DNA of 64,000 nucleotides from contig MKRJ01000017.1 of assembly GCA_001896885.1 (NCBI GenBank), positions 53,523 through 117,522 on the forward strand. Direction: 5' to 3'. Origin of the DNA: Rhizobiales bacterium 65-79. Its GTDB lineage: Bacteria > Pseudomonadota > Alphaproteobacteria > Rhizobiales > Rhizobiaceae. Made by a program: the position numbers and the translations under genes. Shown piece by piece: positions 1 to 9,106 of the stretch; positions within the stretch are counted from its first letter, which is position 1, and every line of letters begins with the position of its first letter. The notes beneath the pieces were generated by a model, which saw only the letters and a list, made by a program, of their open reading frames with translations, had not been told where the DNA came from and did no database searches.

Positions 1-630
1 GATCGACTCGTATCGAGCCCCGCGATCTGCGGCAGCTCAAGGAATGGCCAGACAATCCCCGCGTTCATCCACCGCGGCAAATTCGGCAGATGAGAAAGAT
101 TGTCAGAGAAATCGGCCTTCTCGGCACTCTTGTAGTTGATGAACACGGCGTTACCTTGGCCGGTCATCTGCGGCGGCTTGCGGCATTGGCCGAAGGAATA
201 ATGGAGGCGGATTGCGTTGTCGTCGAGGGGATTACGGAGGCAGAAAAACGTGCCTTCATCCTTGCGGACAACAAGCTCGGTTTGGGCTCGACCTGGGACA
301 TCGAGCGCGTGCAGCTGATGCTCGACGAGATCGTCCGTCTCGATGTCGATCTGGACCTTTCCTTGACGGGTTTCGATGCGGCGGAAATCGACCAACTGAG
401 AATGGATCTTGCTCCTGAGGAGAAAGGTCCGTCACCGCGCGATGAGGCGATGCCGGAGCTGCGCAAGGGCCCTGCCGTATCACGGCGTGGCGATATTATC
501 CGGCTGGGAACGCATCGGCTCGTTTGCGGGGATAGCAGGGATCCTTGGATCCTTTCGGACGCTGATGGGAAGAGAGCAAGCGGCGATCGTCATCAGCGAC
601 GCGCCGTACAACTTGGCGGCGCGCCAGATC
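1..630 (+). pseudogene. ParB-domain DNA methylase fragment, frameshifted
   Basis: The frame is open from the window edge, so the real start lies outside. It encodes a ParB-like N-terminal domain (RIEPRDLRQLKEWPDNPR, VTLAGHLRRLAAL, AFILADNKLG) and then GTHRLVCGDSRDP, the usual entry into an adenine-specific DNA methylase domain. Near base 540 the homology jumps to the +1 frame (FRTLMGREQAA...ISDAPYN). There the catalytic DPPY motif reads DAPY, and recognisable similarity stops around base 612. The rest of the methylase is missing and a sugar ABC operon begins on the other strand. Proteins with this architecture are commonly carried on phages and integrative elements. The loss of frame and of the 3' half is seen directly; the family assignment is from motif recognition. 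Confidence 0.7.
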
Positions 631-696
631 GGTGGTGGTGGCCGCCGCGTTCGGGGTGGGAAGGCAGTTCATCCCATTAGGTCACCTCCCGTGACG

Positions 697-1569
697 TCAG
701 TCCTTGACGCTTCCAGCGATCATCCCGCTGACCAGCCATTTGCGCACCAGAACCGTGAATACGATGACCGGTAACATCACCAGCGTGCCGCCCGCGGCCA
801 TCTTCCCCCATTCCCAACCCTCGTACTGCATGAAATTGATGATAGCCACCGGAGCGGTCATTGCGTTGGTGCGGGTCAGAATGAGAGCGTAGAAGAAGTC
901 GTTCCAGGAAAAGATGAAACACAATACGGCCGTTGCAGCCATCCCCGGCGCGGTTAACGGCAAGGTGATCCGCAAGAAGGCGCTCCACATCCCGCACCCA
1001 TCGATCCTGGCTGCCTCTTCCAGCGAGATCGGAACGGACTCGAAAAAGGATTGCATCATCCAAATCACCAAGGCGAGGTTGAATGTCAGGTAGATGATCG
1101 ACAATCCCCATACCGTGTCGAGCAGACCGATTTGTCGGAAGGCGAGGAAGAACGGAATGGTAAAGGCGATCTGCGGAGCCATTCGGGTCGACAGGATCCA
1201 CATTGCAATCGCTCCGCGGGCCCGGAAGCGCCAGCGGCACATCACATAGGCGGCCGGCGTTCCAACGACGAGGGCGACAAAGGTCGATAGCCCGCTTGAT
1301 ATAACGCTGTTGAGGAACGAGCGCAGAAACTGGCTTTCGAAAAGCGCCCTGTAATGGTCCAGCGTTGGCCTGAACAAGAGCTGATAGCCAAGGGCATCGT
1401 TGTCCGGTCTCAATGAGATTTGCACCAGCCACACGATCGGGAAAAGCACGAAAGCGAGCGCCAGGAGAAGCGCGGCGTTCGTGAGCGCGGCCGCAACCGT
1501 CGCCCTCCATGAGGACGGCTCCGGTTGGAGTTCGAAAGGCAGCGCAGGCCCCAACTGCTCACCGGCCAT
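697..1569 (-). CDS. Sugar ABC transporter permease, MalG type
   Basis: Inner-membrane permease of the carbohydrate uptake 1 family, 290 residues with about six membrane segments. The cytoplasmic EAA loop that docks on the ATPase is clear: EEAARIDGCGMWSAFLRITL. I chose the ATG at 1569, which has AGGGAG nine bases upstream, over a TTG at 1596. It overlaps the end of the other permease gene by 11 bases, so the two are probably translationally coupled. The substrate cannot be read from sequence. No ATPase gene follows: the next thing downstream is a broken methylase gene on the other strand. Confidence 0.9.
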   Translation of the reverse strand: MAGEQLGPALPFELQPEPSSWRATVAAALTNAALLLALAFVLFPIVWLVQISLRPDNDALGYQLLFRPTLDHYRALFESQFLRSFLNSVISSGLSTFVALVVGTPAAYVMCRWRFRARGAIAMWILSTRMAPQIAFTIPFFLAFRQIGLLDTVWGLSIIYLTFNLALVIWMMQSFFESVPISLEEAARIDGCGMWSAFLRITLPLTAPGMAATAVLCFIFSWNDFFYALILTRTNAMTAPVAIINFMQYEGWEWGKMAAGGTLVMLPVIVFTVLVRKWLVSGMIAGSVKD

Positions 1570-2476
1570 AGGCGGACGCTCCCTGGCGGCGGCCAATGAC
1601 CCAACTCAAAACGAACACGCCGGCTGTCAGCATCACCGCTATCGCACTGGCATAGCCCCAGTACGCGTAGTTGAAGGCCTGCGTGAACGCATAGTAGTTT
1701 GTCACCTGGGTGGCCGTTCCTGGCCCTCCGCTCGTCAGCACGTAGATCAAGGGAAACGCCTTGATGCTGTCGATCAGCCGGAAGAGCGCCGCGACGACGA
1801 TGGCCGGGCGGATAAAGGGAAGGATGACATACCAGAAAAGCTGCAGCGGGCCGGCACCGTCGACTTTTGCCGCCTCGATCGGTTCGTCGGGGACGACCTG
1901 TAGCGCGGCCAGAATGATCAGCATGGTAAAGGGGAACCATTCCCATGTGTCGGCGAAAGCAATCGCCCATAGCGCGGTATCCGCGTTGGTAATGAGGGAT
2001 GACACGGGAGCGCCGAGGGCCGCCAGCAATCTGTGCAAAGGACTGATATCGGGCGTGTAGAGGATCTTCCATATCAGCGCCGCCACGATGGGCGGTAGGA
2101 CCATCGGAATCAGGAAAACCGTCCTCAAGGCCTGCAAGAATCGCGACCGGCGGTGCAGGAGGAGCGCGACGCCGAGCCCCAACAGGACCTGGGCGATGAC
2201 CGTCGAAACGGACAGCTTGATCTGCACCCACACGGAATCCAAGAATTGTTGGTCCTGGAGGGCGCCTACATAGTTCTGTGTCGGATCGGAGAAGTCGGTC
2301 AACGAACCGGGTATCGTCGGCGTGCCAGGAGTGAGACTGACCACGAAGAGATATATTGCCGGGGCCAGCGTCAGCACCATCAACAGGAGAACGGCGGGGA
2401 GCAGCCCCGATAGGTAAGCGAGTTGCTCCTGCCGATCGATGCTCGATACCGCAGGTCTCGGTACGGATCGTTGCAT
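1559..2476 (-). CDS. Sugar ABC transporter permease, MalF type
   Basis: Partner permease of 305 residues. After a short cytoplasmic N-terminus comes a first membrane segment around LSGLLPAVLLLMVLTLAPAI, then a periplasmic loop, then the permease core. The EAA loop reads IEAAKVDGAGPLQLFWYVIL, close to the family consensus, including its invariant Gly. The start at 2476 lies only eight bases after the stop of the solute-binding protein gene, so the three genes form one transcript. It would form a heterodimeric channel with the MalG-type protein encoded next. Confidence 0.9.
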   Translation of the reverse strand: MQRSVPRPAVSSIDRQEQLAYLSGLLPAVLLLMVLTLAPAIYLFVVSLTPGTPTIPGSLTDFSDPTQNYVGALQDQQFLDSVWVQIKLSVSTVIAQVLLGLGVALLLHRRSRFLQALRTVFLIPMVLPPIVAALIWKILYTPDISPLHRLLAALGAPVSSLITNADTALWAIAFADTWEWFPFTMLIILAALQVVPDEPIEAAKVDGAGPLQLFWYVILPFIRPAIVVAALFRLIDSIKAFPLIYVLTSGGPGTATQVTNYYAFTQAFNYAYWGYASAIAVMLTAGVFVLSWVIGRRQGASAYGR

Positions 2477-2484
2477 GGACAGAC

Positions 2485-3825
2485 CTAGAGGCGAATGCCG
2501 GCCCTTTTCAGATTGGCGATTGCGCTCGACTGGGCCTGCTTCATCGATTCCGCCGCAGACATCTGCTTGGAGACGATGCGCTCCATCGCCTGACCAATCA
2601 ACGTATCGACCTGAGGGAACACGGACACTATACGGTAGTCCATGTAATTGCTCTTGCCCACCAGTTCGATCGTCTTCAGGTAGATCTCGGCGACATCATT
2701 CCCATTCAGCATCAGCCGTTTCTTGAATTCCGGGCTTTCGATTACCGAACGACGACTGGGCGACGAGTAGCCCTTTTCGGTCACGGCTCGCATCATCATG
2801 GATTTCGACATCGCCCATTTGATAAATTCCCAGCTTGCCGCCTTGTTCTTGGCGCCGACAGGAATGCCCCACGCATGGGTGGCAAATCCCGGGAATTGCC
2901 CTGCCGGACCCTTCGGGAACATGGAATAACGCACTGTTTTTGCCGACTTGCTGTCCGGGTCGGCGGCCGGCATCAGGAAGATATGGCCTTCGGTCGCGTA
3001 GTTTGCGCGACCTTGCTTGAGCGCCGCCGTAACCTGGTCGTAGCTGTACGAAAGGACACCGTTTGGGCCGTAGTCGCGCAGGAGATGCGAATAGAAATCC
3101 GCTGCGGCGATCGCCTCCTGCGTATCGAGAGCAGGCATCAGATCGTCGGGCGGGTTGCGGAAGACGTTGCCGCCAAAGCCCTGCAGATATGGCGGAAAGT
3201 TCCAGCCATGGCGATTGTCACCCAGGAAGCCGGCGACGCCATCCTTGTTGGTTGCCGCCGCTACCTTTTCGATGTCATCGAAAGTTTCCGGCATCTTCAA
3301 TCCGGCCTTTTCGACGAGGTCGTATCGTCCGGCGGCCGCCATGTAGCAGTCGCAGGTCCAGGGAATGCCGTAGAGGCTTCCGTCCTTGCCCGACATTATC
3401 TTGCGGGCTGCCGGAAGAAAATCGTCGGTGTCCCAGTCCTTCGGGGTGGCGTTCTCGTCCTTGATGAAGGAATCCAGCGGAGCGAACCAGCCGGCTCTGA
3501 GCCAGCGATCGACATAAATGAACGTGATGTTCAAAACATCGAAGGATGACCCCTTCGTGGAAAGTTCCAGGTCGACCCGCTGGTTGTAGATCAGAAAGCC
3601 GGGCGTGTCGTAATTCACCTTCATGCCGGTAAGTTCTTCGAACTCGGGCAAATAAGTCTGCAACAGCTTTGGAAAGGGCGCGCTCCAGCAGGAGACGTTC
3701 AGTTCGACGCCCTGGAACGGTTTTGATCCCGCCCGAGCCGGTGCTTTTCCTGTAAGCGCGAGCGCGCCTAGCGCGGCGGTACCTTTCAGCACATGCCGAC
3801 GGCTTACGTTCCGAAAAGACGGCAT
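2485..3825 (-). CDS. Extracellular solute-binding protein, family 1
   Basis: Periplasmic sugar-binding component of 446 residues. The N-terminus has a twin-arginine signal, SRRHVLK at residues 8-14, then a hydrophobic stretch and a likely cleavage site after ARA near residue 32, so export by Tat is predicted. The mature part has the family 1 layout (YDTPGFLIYNQ, GIPWTCDCYMAAAGRYD, KAASWEFIKWAMS). The start is supported by GGGGAGGAA six bases upstream. First gene of an SBP-permease-permease operon with a good sigma-70-like promoter upstream. Typical length for the family. Confidence 0.92.
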   Translation of the reverse strand: MPSFRNVSRRHVLKGTAALGALALTGKAPARAGSKPFQGVELNVSCWSAPFPKLLQTYLPEFEELTGMKVNYDTPGFLIYNQRVDLELSTKGSSFDVLNITFIYVDRWLRAGWFAPLDSFIKDENATPKDWDTDDFLPAARKIMSGKDGSLYGIPWTCDCYMAAAGRYDLVEKAGLKMPETFDDIEKVAAATNKDGVAGFLGDNRHGWNFPPYLQGFGGNVFRNPPDDLMPALDTQEAIAAADFYSHLLRDYGPNGVLSYSYDQVTAALKQGRANYATEGHIFLMPAADPDSKSAKTVRYSMFPKGPAGQFPGFATHAWGIPVGAKNKAASWEFIKWAMSKSMMMRAVTEKGYSSPSRRSVIESPEFKKRLMLNGNDVAEIYLKTIELVGKSNYMDYRIVSVFPQVDTLIGQAMERIVSKQMSAAESMKQAQSSAIANLKRAGIRL

Positions 3826-3871
3826 TTCTTCCTCCCCTGGCCGTGTATCCTCATATTCGGCCAGAACGGTA

Positions 3872-3899
3872 CTATTATTGATCCTCTTCTGGCTGTCAA
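3872..3899 (-). promoter_or_regulatory. Candidate sigma-70 promoter of the sugar ABC operon
   Basis: Reading the minus strand, a perfect TTGACA (3899-3894) is followed after 16 bases by TAATAG (3877-3872). This leaves a leader of about 40 bases before the solute-binding protein ATG at 3825. No palindromic operator was found nearby and no regulator gene for this operon is in the window. Confidence 0.5.
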
Positions 3900-4019
3900 T
3901 GATGGAAGGCAGGGCTTGGCAAAATCAACGTTCAGCCTCACGGCTCCGCCGTGCCATGTACGGAGTGGCTTCGAATTCGAAAAGACCGATTTTGTGTGTG
4001 TGGGTCTTTGCGCCGGTCA

Positions 4020-4212
4020 CTACGCAAGGAGAGATACGGACGCGCAGAAAGCGTTCATCATCAAGCAGGGCGAAGACGGTACATCGGTGGCGGAGATCTG
4101 CCGGAAAGCCGGAATCAGCCAAGCGATCTACTTCAACTGGAAAAAGAAGTATTCCGGCATGATGCCGTCGGATATGAAGCGGCTGCGCGAGTTGGAGCAG
4201 GAGAACGCCCAG
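4020..4212 (+). pseudogene. IS3-family transposase OrfA remnant
   Basis: DAQKAFIIKQGEDGTSVAEI, then CRKAGISQAIYFNWKKKY and RLRELEQENAQ, is the helix-turn-helix and leucine-zipper start of an IS3-type OrfA. The start is broken: RKERY lies in one frame and DAQKAF in another, as if two bases were lost. The frame runs off the family after ENAQ near 4212, where OrfA would continue and OrfB should follow. Neither terminal inverted repeats nor OrfB were found. It is a relic next to a serine recombinase relic. Confidence 0.75.
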
Positions 4213-4254
4213 TCGACGCCAGGCGGCGCCGCAGTGTGGGGGGAGCGAATACCC

Positions 4255-4909
4255 ATGGATAACGAACGACGGGCAAGACCAACCATGCGATGTGCCGTCT
4301 ATACCGGGAAGTCATCGGAAGAGGGGCTCGAGCAATCCTTCAACTCGCTTCATGCCCAGCGCGAGGCCTGTGAAGCCTATATCGGCAGCCAGAAGCACGA
4401 AGGCTGGAAAGTGCTTTCCGCTGCGTATGATGATGGCGGCTTCTCCGGCGGCACGATGGAACGACCGGCCTTGCAGTCTCTGCTCAGCGACATCCGCAAA
4501 GGACTGGTCGACGTGGTGGTGGTCTATAAGATCGACCGTTTGACCCGCTCCCTTTTCGACTTCGCCAAGATCGTCGAGATCTTCGATGCGGCCAATGTGT
4601 CGTTCGTCTCCGTCACCCAGTCCTTCAACACGACCACGTCGATGGGGCGGCTGACGCTTAACGTGCTTCTCTCGTTCGCCCAGAGTAAAGGCCCGGGAGA
4701 TAGAGTCCATCGCCGATCTTGCCCGCCTCGAAAACGTCAATCGCGCCTGGATCAGCAATCAGCTTGCCCTTGCATTCCTTGCTCCCGACATCACGGAAGC
4801 CGTCCTCAATGGTACGCAGCCTCTCACGCTCACCCTCGATCACCTGGTCGAGATCGCCAACACCTCATCCGACTGGTCGCTTCAGCGGCAGGCGTTTCGC
4901 GCCGCTTGA
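4255..4909 (+). pseudogene. Serine recombinase with internal deletion and frameshift
   Basis: The first part (4255-4683) is the N-terminal resolvase/invertase domain of a large serine recombinase: VYTGKSSEEGLEQSFNS, DDGGFSGGTMERPALQ, VVVYKIDRLTRSLFDF, NTTTSMGRLTLNVLLSFAQ. Immediately after FAQ the frame shifts, and bases 4694-4909 encode what looks like the extreme C-terminus (REIESIADLARLENVNRAW ... ISNQLALAFLAPDI ... DWSLQRQAFRAA, stop TGA at 4907). The middle of the protein, including the zinc-ribbon and recombinase DNA-binding domains, is missing, so it cannot work. The active-site motif also reads Y-T-G-K-S where Y-x-R-x-S is normal, so the conserved arginine is lost as well. Confidence 0.8.
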
Positions 4910-5214
4910 ACCCAAATGATCGCGGCATAGACTCGGACCGGACCACGCCGCCGGGATATTTTCCATGCCAGCTAAGCCTCAATGGCACGTTGCAGGTCCG
5001 ATAGACCCTGCACCGCCACCATCATCCATGCATCGCGAAAGCCGCCAGCGTCAGTCCAAAAATGGCGCCCGGAGACTTTCGGGCGAGTTTGGCCTGAATG
5101 GCACGCTGAGAGGCCGATTGGGCTGAGCAAGCGCTGCTAACATGAGCGCTAAGCCACGGAAAAGGCGGCGCTTTCTCTCAATAGACGAAAACAGCGAGTT
5201 CGCAGGAAGGTGGT
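4910..5214. repeat. Gene-free stretch with an imperfect 35-bp direct repeat
   Basis: No coding region is supported between the recombinase relic and the tRNA. It holds two copies of an imperfect repeat at 4970-5004 and 5086-5120. They share the core AATGGCACG and the downstream CCGAT, with about 26 of 35 positions matching. They could be remnants of an attachment region or of the mobile element's tail. This is inference; no exact copy of the tRNA 3' end was recognised here by eye. Confidence 0.4.
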
Positions 5215-5288
5215 TGGCTGGGGAACCTGGATTCGAACCAGGACTAACGGAGTCAGAGTCCGCTGGTCTACCGTTAACCTATTCCCCA
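5215..5288 (-). tRNA. tRNA-Gln (anticodon CTG)
   Basis: Read on the minus strand, the sequence folds as a complete cloverleaf. The acceptor stem is TGGGGAA/TTCCCCA, the anticodon stem GCGGA/TCCGT with loop CTCTGAC gives anticodon CTG, and the T arm is CCTGG-TTCGAAT-CCAGG. The discriminator is G, as expected for tRNA-Gln, and CCA is encoded (plus strand 5215-5217). The mature body without CCA is 5218-5288. Its 3' end faces the mobile-element relics at 3.9-4.9 kb, the normal polarity for an island inserted at a tRNA 3' end. Confidence 0.95.
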
Positions 5289-5477
5289 ATGATCCCGTCG
5301 CGCTGGCGCGCCGGATCGGTGAGCCGCGTTTTAGCCTCCGTTCTGAAATAGTCAAGCTTTCGGCCCCTTCAAGCCCGGGCGCGCAACGCCAGGGCCATCC
5401 CGAGCTTCTTTCCATGCCGCTTCTTCGAAGCAAGTTCGCATTTCCTCCGCCGCGCAAGCGGCCTATATGAGCCGGCC

Positions 5478-7040
5478 ATGCGGGAAGATTTTGCTGATTC
5501 CGACAAGGCCGGCCCTTCCGGCGGCGCGGGCGACCGGCCGGCGCCAGCCGAGACGTCGAATGTCGCGCTCCAGGCCGCCCCGGCCGCAGGAGGGGCGCCG
5601 GGTGACGCGCAGGCGTTCAATCGCATCGTGCCGATCGTGCTCGCCGTCGCGCTTTTCATGGAGAACATGGATTCGACCGTGATCGCGACCTCGCTACCGG
5701 CGATCGCGGCGGATATCGGAACGACGGCGATCGCGCTCAAGCTGGCGCTCACCGCCTATCTGGTCTCGCTGGCCATCTTCATCCCGATCTCAGGCTGGAT
5801 GGCCGACCGTTTCGGCGCGCGCAACATATTCCGCATCGCCATCGGCGTGTTCGTCGTCGGCTCGCTCGCCTGCGCCGCGTCCGGCTCGCTCGGTTCGATC
5901 GTGCTCGCGCGTTTCCTGCAGGGGATGGGCGGCGCCATGATGACGCCGGTCGGCCGCCTGGTCCTGGTGCGCACCACGCCGAAGCAGGAACTCGTCTCGG
6001 CCATGGCCTGGCTCAGCATCCCGGCCCTGATCGGCCCGATGATGGGGCCGCCGATCGGCGGCTTCATCACCACCTATTTCAGCTGGCACTGGATCTTCCT
6101 CATCAACCTGCCGATCGGCATCCTGGGCATCATCGCGGCGAGCCTCGTCCTGCCCCAGGTCCCCGGCAGCAAGGGCGCCCCGATCGACTTCATCGGCTTT
6201 GTGCTGTCGGGCATCGCCGCGTCCGGCATCGTCTTCGGCCTCTCGGTCGTCAGCCTGCCGGCGCTGCCGCCGATCATCGGCGTCCTGACGCTCGCGGCGG
6301 GCTTTATTTCGATCGGCCTCTACGTGCTGCATGCACGCCGCACCGCCTATCCGCTCCTCAATCCGCGGCTCTTCGCCAACCCTGCCTTCCGCGCCGCAAT
6401 CACCGGCGGCGCTATCTTCCGCATCGGAGCCGGCGCGGTGCCGTTCCTGCTGCCGCTCATGCTGCAGGTCGGGTTCGGCCTTTCGCCCTTCCATTCGGGC
6501 CTGCTCACCTTCGTTTCGGCGATCGGCGCATTCGCGATGAAATTCGTGGCGAAATCGATCCTGCGCGCATTCGGCTTCCGCACCGTGCTGGCCTTTGCTT
6601 CGCTGGCCGGCGCGGTCTTCATCGGCGTCAACGGCTTCTTCACGGCCGCGACGCCGCACACCGTCATCATTTTCGTCCTCTTCGTCGCCGGCTTCCTGCG
6701 CTCGGTGTTCTTCACCTCCTCCAACGCGCTGGTGTTTGCCGAGATCGGAGACGCGGAGGCGAGCCAGGCGACCGCGATCGCCGCCGTCGTCCAGCAGACG
6801 AGCATCGCGCTCGGCGTGGCGATCGCCGGCGGCCTGCTGGAAGGGGTGACATGGTTCTCCGGCCGCCCGCTCGACGCCGCCGATTTTTCCACGACATTCT
6901 TCCTCGTGGCGGCGATATCGGCCGGCGCGGTCGTGCCGTTCCTTGGCCTTTCGCCGATTGCCGGAAGCACCGTCTCCGGCCATGGCGGCAAGCGGGTGCG
7001 GCTGGGCTTCAGGGTGCGCGGGCCGAGACGGTCAGGATGA
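5478..7040 (+). CDS. MFS multidrug efflux transporter, DHA2 (EmrB/QacA) family
   Basis: Inner-membrane proton-drug antiporter candidate of 520 residues, with about 14 hydrophobic segments after a 45-residue soluble N-terminus rich in Ala, Pro and Gly. Motif A is GWMADRFGARNIF in the first cytoplasmic loop and the motif C region is GPMMGPPIGGFITTYFSWHW. Both are standard for EmrB/QacA-type pumps, as is MDSTVIATSLP in helix 1. The real start could be downstream of the low-complexity N-terminus, but the ATG at 5478 is usable. No EmrA-like adaptor is adjacent. It converges on rlmE with nine bases between the stops. Substrate unknown. Confidence 0.9.
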   Translation: MREDFADSDKAGPSGGAGDRPAPAETSNVALQAAPAAGGAPGDAQAFNRIVPIVLAVALFMENMDSTVIATSLPAIAADIGTTAIALKLALTAYLVSLAIFIPISGWMADRFGARNIFRIAIGVFVVGSLACAASGSLGSIVLARFLQGMGGAMMTPVGRLVLVRTTPKQELVSAMAWLSIPALIGPMMGPPIGGFITTYFSWHWIFLINLPIGILGIIAASLVLPQVPGSKGAPIDFIGFVLSGIAASGIVFGLSVVSLPALPPIIGVLTLAAGFISIGLYVLHARRTAYPLLNPRLFANPAFRAAITGGAIFRIGAGAVPFLLPLMLQVGFGLSPFHSGLLTFVSAIGAFAMKFVAKSILRAFGFRTVLAFASLAGAVFIGVNGFFTAATPHTVIIFVLFVAGFLRSVFFTSSNALVFAEIGDAEASQATAIAAVVQQTSIALGVAIAGGLLEGVTWFSGRPLDAADFSTTFFLVAAISAGAVVPFLGLSPIAGSTVSGHGGKRVRLGFRVRGPRRSG

Positions 7041-7049
7041 CCGCGCGAG

Positions 7050-7748
7050 TCACTCCCGTCCCTTGAAGCCCTTGGCGAGAAGATAAAGCTCCACCGATTC
7101 GTTGCGGCTCGCCGGCGGCTTGATGTGATGGACCGAGCGGAAATTCCGCTTCAGTCGGTCGAGAAGCGCCGCCTCGGTTCCTCCCTGGAACGTCTTCGCC
7201 AGGAAATGCCCGCCGGGCACCAGCGACGAAACGGCGAAATCGGCCGCGGCTTCGCACAGGTGCATCGTGCGCAGATGGTCGGTCTGGCGATGGCCGGTGG
7301 TCGGCGCGGCCATGTCCGAGAGAACCACGTCGGGCGGGCCGCCGAGCGCCTCTAGGAGTTTCCGCGGCGCCTCCGCGTCCAGGAAATCCATCCTGAGGAG
7401 GACGACGCCGGGCAGAGGATCCATTTCGAGATAGTCGATGGCCGCGACGAGCGCCTTTTCGTCGGTCGACTTCACCCGCTCTGCCGCGACCTGGCACCAG
7501 CCGCCGGGCGCGGCTCCGAGGTCGATGACGCGCCTGCCGGGCGCGAGGAGCCGGTGGCGATCGTCGATCTCGGCGAGCTTGAAAGCGGCGCGGGAGCGAT
7601 ACCCTTCGGCCTTGGCGCGGTGCACGTAAGGATCGTTCAGGTGGCGCTCGAGCCAGCGGCGCGACGAGTTCTTCAAGCCGGTCTTCTTGACCCGCGCCTT
7701 GAGCTGGCGTGCCCCGCCCGCCCCGCCGCGGCCGCTCTTTTTCACCAT
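7050..7748 (-). CDS. rlmE: 23S rRNA (uridine-2552-2'-O)-methyltransferase RlmE
   Basis: RrmJ/FtsJ-family enzyme of 232 residues that 2'-O-methylates U2552 in the A loop of 23S rRNA late in 50S assembly. The SAM-binding motif DLGAAPGGW is intact. The K-D-K-E catalytic tetrad can be placed in [26 protein letters not shown] and SVELYLL. The N-terminus is a basic arm ([20 protein letters not shown]). The ATG at 7748 lies inside the end of ppx/gppA, overlapping it by seven bases, so the two are coupled. Confidence 0.95.
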   Translation of the reverse strand: MVKKSGRGGAGGARQLKARVKKTGLKNSSRRWLERHLNDPYVHRAKAEGYRSRAAFKLAEIDDRHRLLAPGRRVIDLGAAPGGWCQVAAERVKSTDEKALVAAIDYLEMDPLPGVVLLRMDFLDAEAPRKLLEALGGPPDVVLSDMAAPTTGHRQTDHLRTMHLCEAAADFAVSSLVPGGHFLAKTFQGGTEAALLDRLKRNFRSVHHIKPPASRNESVELYLLAKGFKGRE

Positions 7749-9106
7749 TGCCGCTGCCCGTTCCGGCGCCAGGCGCCGTCCTCGGACATCAATTCGCTCA
7801 ATATCCCCTCGCGCAGGCCCCGGTCGGCCACTCTCAGGCGTCCCGAGGGCCACACGCGGCGGATCGCCTCGAGGATGGCGCAGCCGGCCAGCACCAGGTC
7901 GGCGCGATCGGCGCCGATGCAGGCATTGGCGACGCGCTCCTCGAACTCCCAGCCGAGCAGCCTGTCGATCATCCGCTCCACATCGAGATCGTCCATCCAC
8001 AGCCCGTCGACGCGACGCCGGTCATAGCGCGCAAGGCCGAGATGCAGCCCGGCAAGCGTCGTCACCGTGCCGGACGTGCCGAGCAGGTGGAAGCGTTCGC
8101 CGCGCGCCAGATGCCCCAGGCGGTCGCGACCTTCGAACGCTTCGAGCAGCAATCCCACCTCGGTTACCATGGCGTCGAAGACCCCGCGCGTGACGTGCCT
8201 GCCTCCGAACCGTTCGGCGAGCGAGACCACGCCGACCGGCAGCGACGTCCATGAGACGATATGGTTGGCGAGCCTCGGCGTGCGGCGGCCGGAGACGTCG
8301 ATGAGGGCGATTTCCGAGGACCCTCCGCCGATGTCGAAGAGGACGACGCCTTCCGTATCGCGCTCGACCAGCGAGCCGCATCCAGAAACCGCCAGCCGTG
8401 CCTCGGTCTCGCGGTCGATGATCTCGAGGCCGAGGCCGGTCTCCTCGGCCACGCGCTCCAGGAAGGCCGCGCCGTTTTCGGCCGACCGGCAGGCCTCGGT
8501 GGCGATCAGGCGAGCCCTGCGCACGTCCCGGATGCGCAGCTTTTCGGCGCAGACCCTCAGCGCCTCCACCGCGCGGTCCATGGCCTGTTCGCTCAGGCGT
8601 CCGTTCGCGGTCAGCCCCTCGCCGAGCCTGACGATGCGGGAAAAAGCGTCGATGACGCGGAACTGGCCCGGCCGCGTCGGAACGGCGACGAGGAGCCGGC
8701 AATTGTTCGTGCCGAGGTCGAGCGCCGCATAGACGGGAGCCTGGGCGTCGCGATGCGGATATGCTTCGGGCCGCCCGTCACGCGGGGTCCGCGCCGGAAC
8801 GATCGAAGGGCCGGACGTGGCCGTCGATGGGTGGGGCCGGCGTTCGACGGGCGGAGGGGTTACGGGTGGGGCTTCGAGCGGAGCGCCGTTCGAAACCCGC
8901 GCATCGCGCGCGAAAACCTTGCGGCCGCGCTTTCGTCTCCGCCGTTTTTTCGGCCGCTGTTGCGAGGCGCCGCTTCCGGCCTCGTGGCCGGCAGCCCTGG
9001 ATCGGCCCTCCGGGCGCGGCGGACGCGTCGATTCACGCTCCGCCGGCCCGTGGGTCCGAAGCGCCCCGTCCCGCGGCCGATCGCCGCCTTCGTCGGGGTC
9101 TTTCAC
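7742..9106 (-). CDS. Exopolyphosphatase / pppGpp phosphohydrolase family protein
   Basis: Ppx/GppA-type ASKHA phosphatase of 454 residues, expected to act on polyphosphate or pppGpp. The phosphate-1 motif [15 protein letters not shown] begins near residue 126 and the phosphate-2 motif [17 protein letters not shown] follows. [11 protein letters not shown] supplies the adenosine-type loop. The first 125 residues are an unusual low-complexity extension with the basic cluster [13 protein letters not shown] near residues 51-63. The GTG start at 9106 has a good ribosome site (GGAAGGAAA). It overlaps rlmE, placing a stringent-response enzyme with a ribosome-maturation enzyme. Confidence 0.88.
   Translation of the reverse strand: MKDPDEGGDRPRDGALRTHGPAERESTRPPRPEGRSRAAGHEAGSGASQQRPKKRRRRKRGRKVFARDARVSNGAPLEAPPVTPPPVERRPHPSTATSGPSIVPARTPRDGRPEAYPHRDAQAPVYAALDLGTNNCRLLVAVPTRPGQFRVIDAFSRIVRLGEGLTANGRLSEQAMDRAVEALRVCAEKLRIRDVRRARLIATEACRSAENGAAFLERVAEETGLGLEIIDRETEARLAVSGCGSLVERDTEGVVLFDIGGGSSEIALIDVSGRRTPRLANHIVSWTSLPVGVVSLAERFGGRHVTRGVFDAMVTEVGLLLEAFEGRDRLGHLARGERFHLLGTSGTVTTLAGLHLGLARYDRRRVDGLWMDDLDVERMIDRLLGWEFEERVANACIGADRADLVLAGCAILEAIRRVWPSGRLRVADRGLREGILSELMSEDGAWRRNGQRQW

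Noticed and set aside
3793..5004. One 403-residue protein joining the OrfA and recombinase segments
   Set aside because: The two parts belong to unrelated families, each is truncated, and the tail after FAQ is out of frame with the true recombinase C-terminus.
5142..5351. Small frame reading through the tRNA-Gln gene
   Set aside because: The translated segment GFEPGLTESESAG is the tRNA itself read as protein.
5790..6983. A 397-codon minus-strand frame opposite the MFS gene, and similar long frames opposite many other genes
   Set aside because: Low-complexity charged translations without motifs; the opposite strand carries a clear membrane protein.
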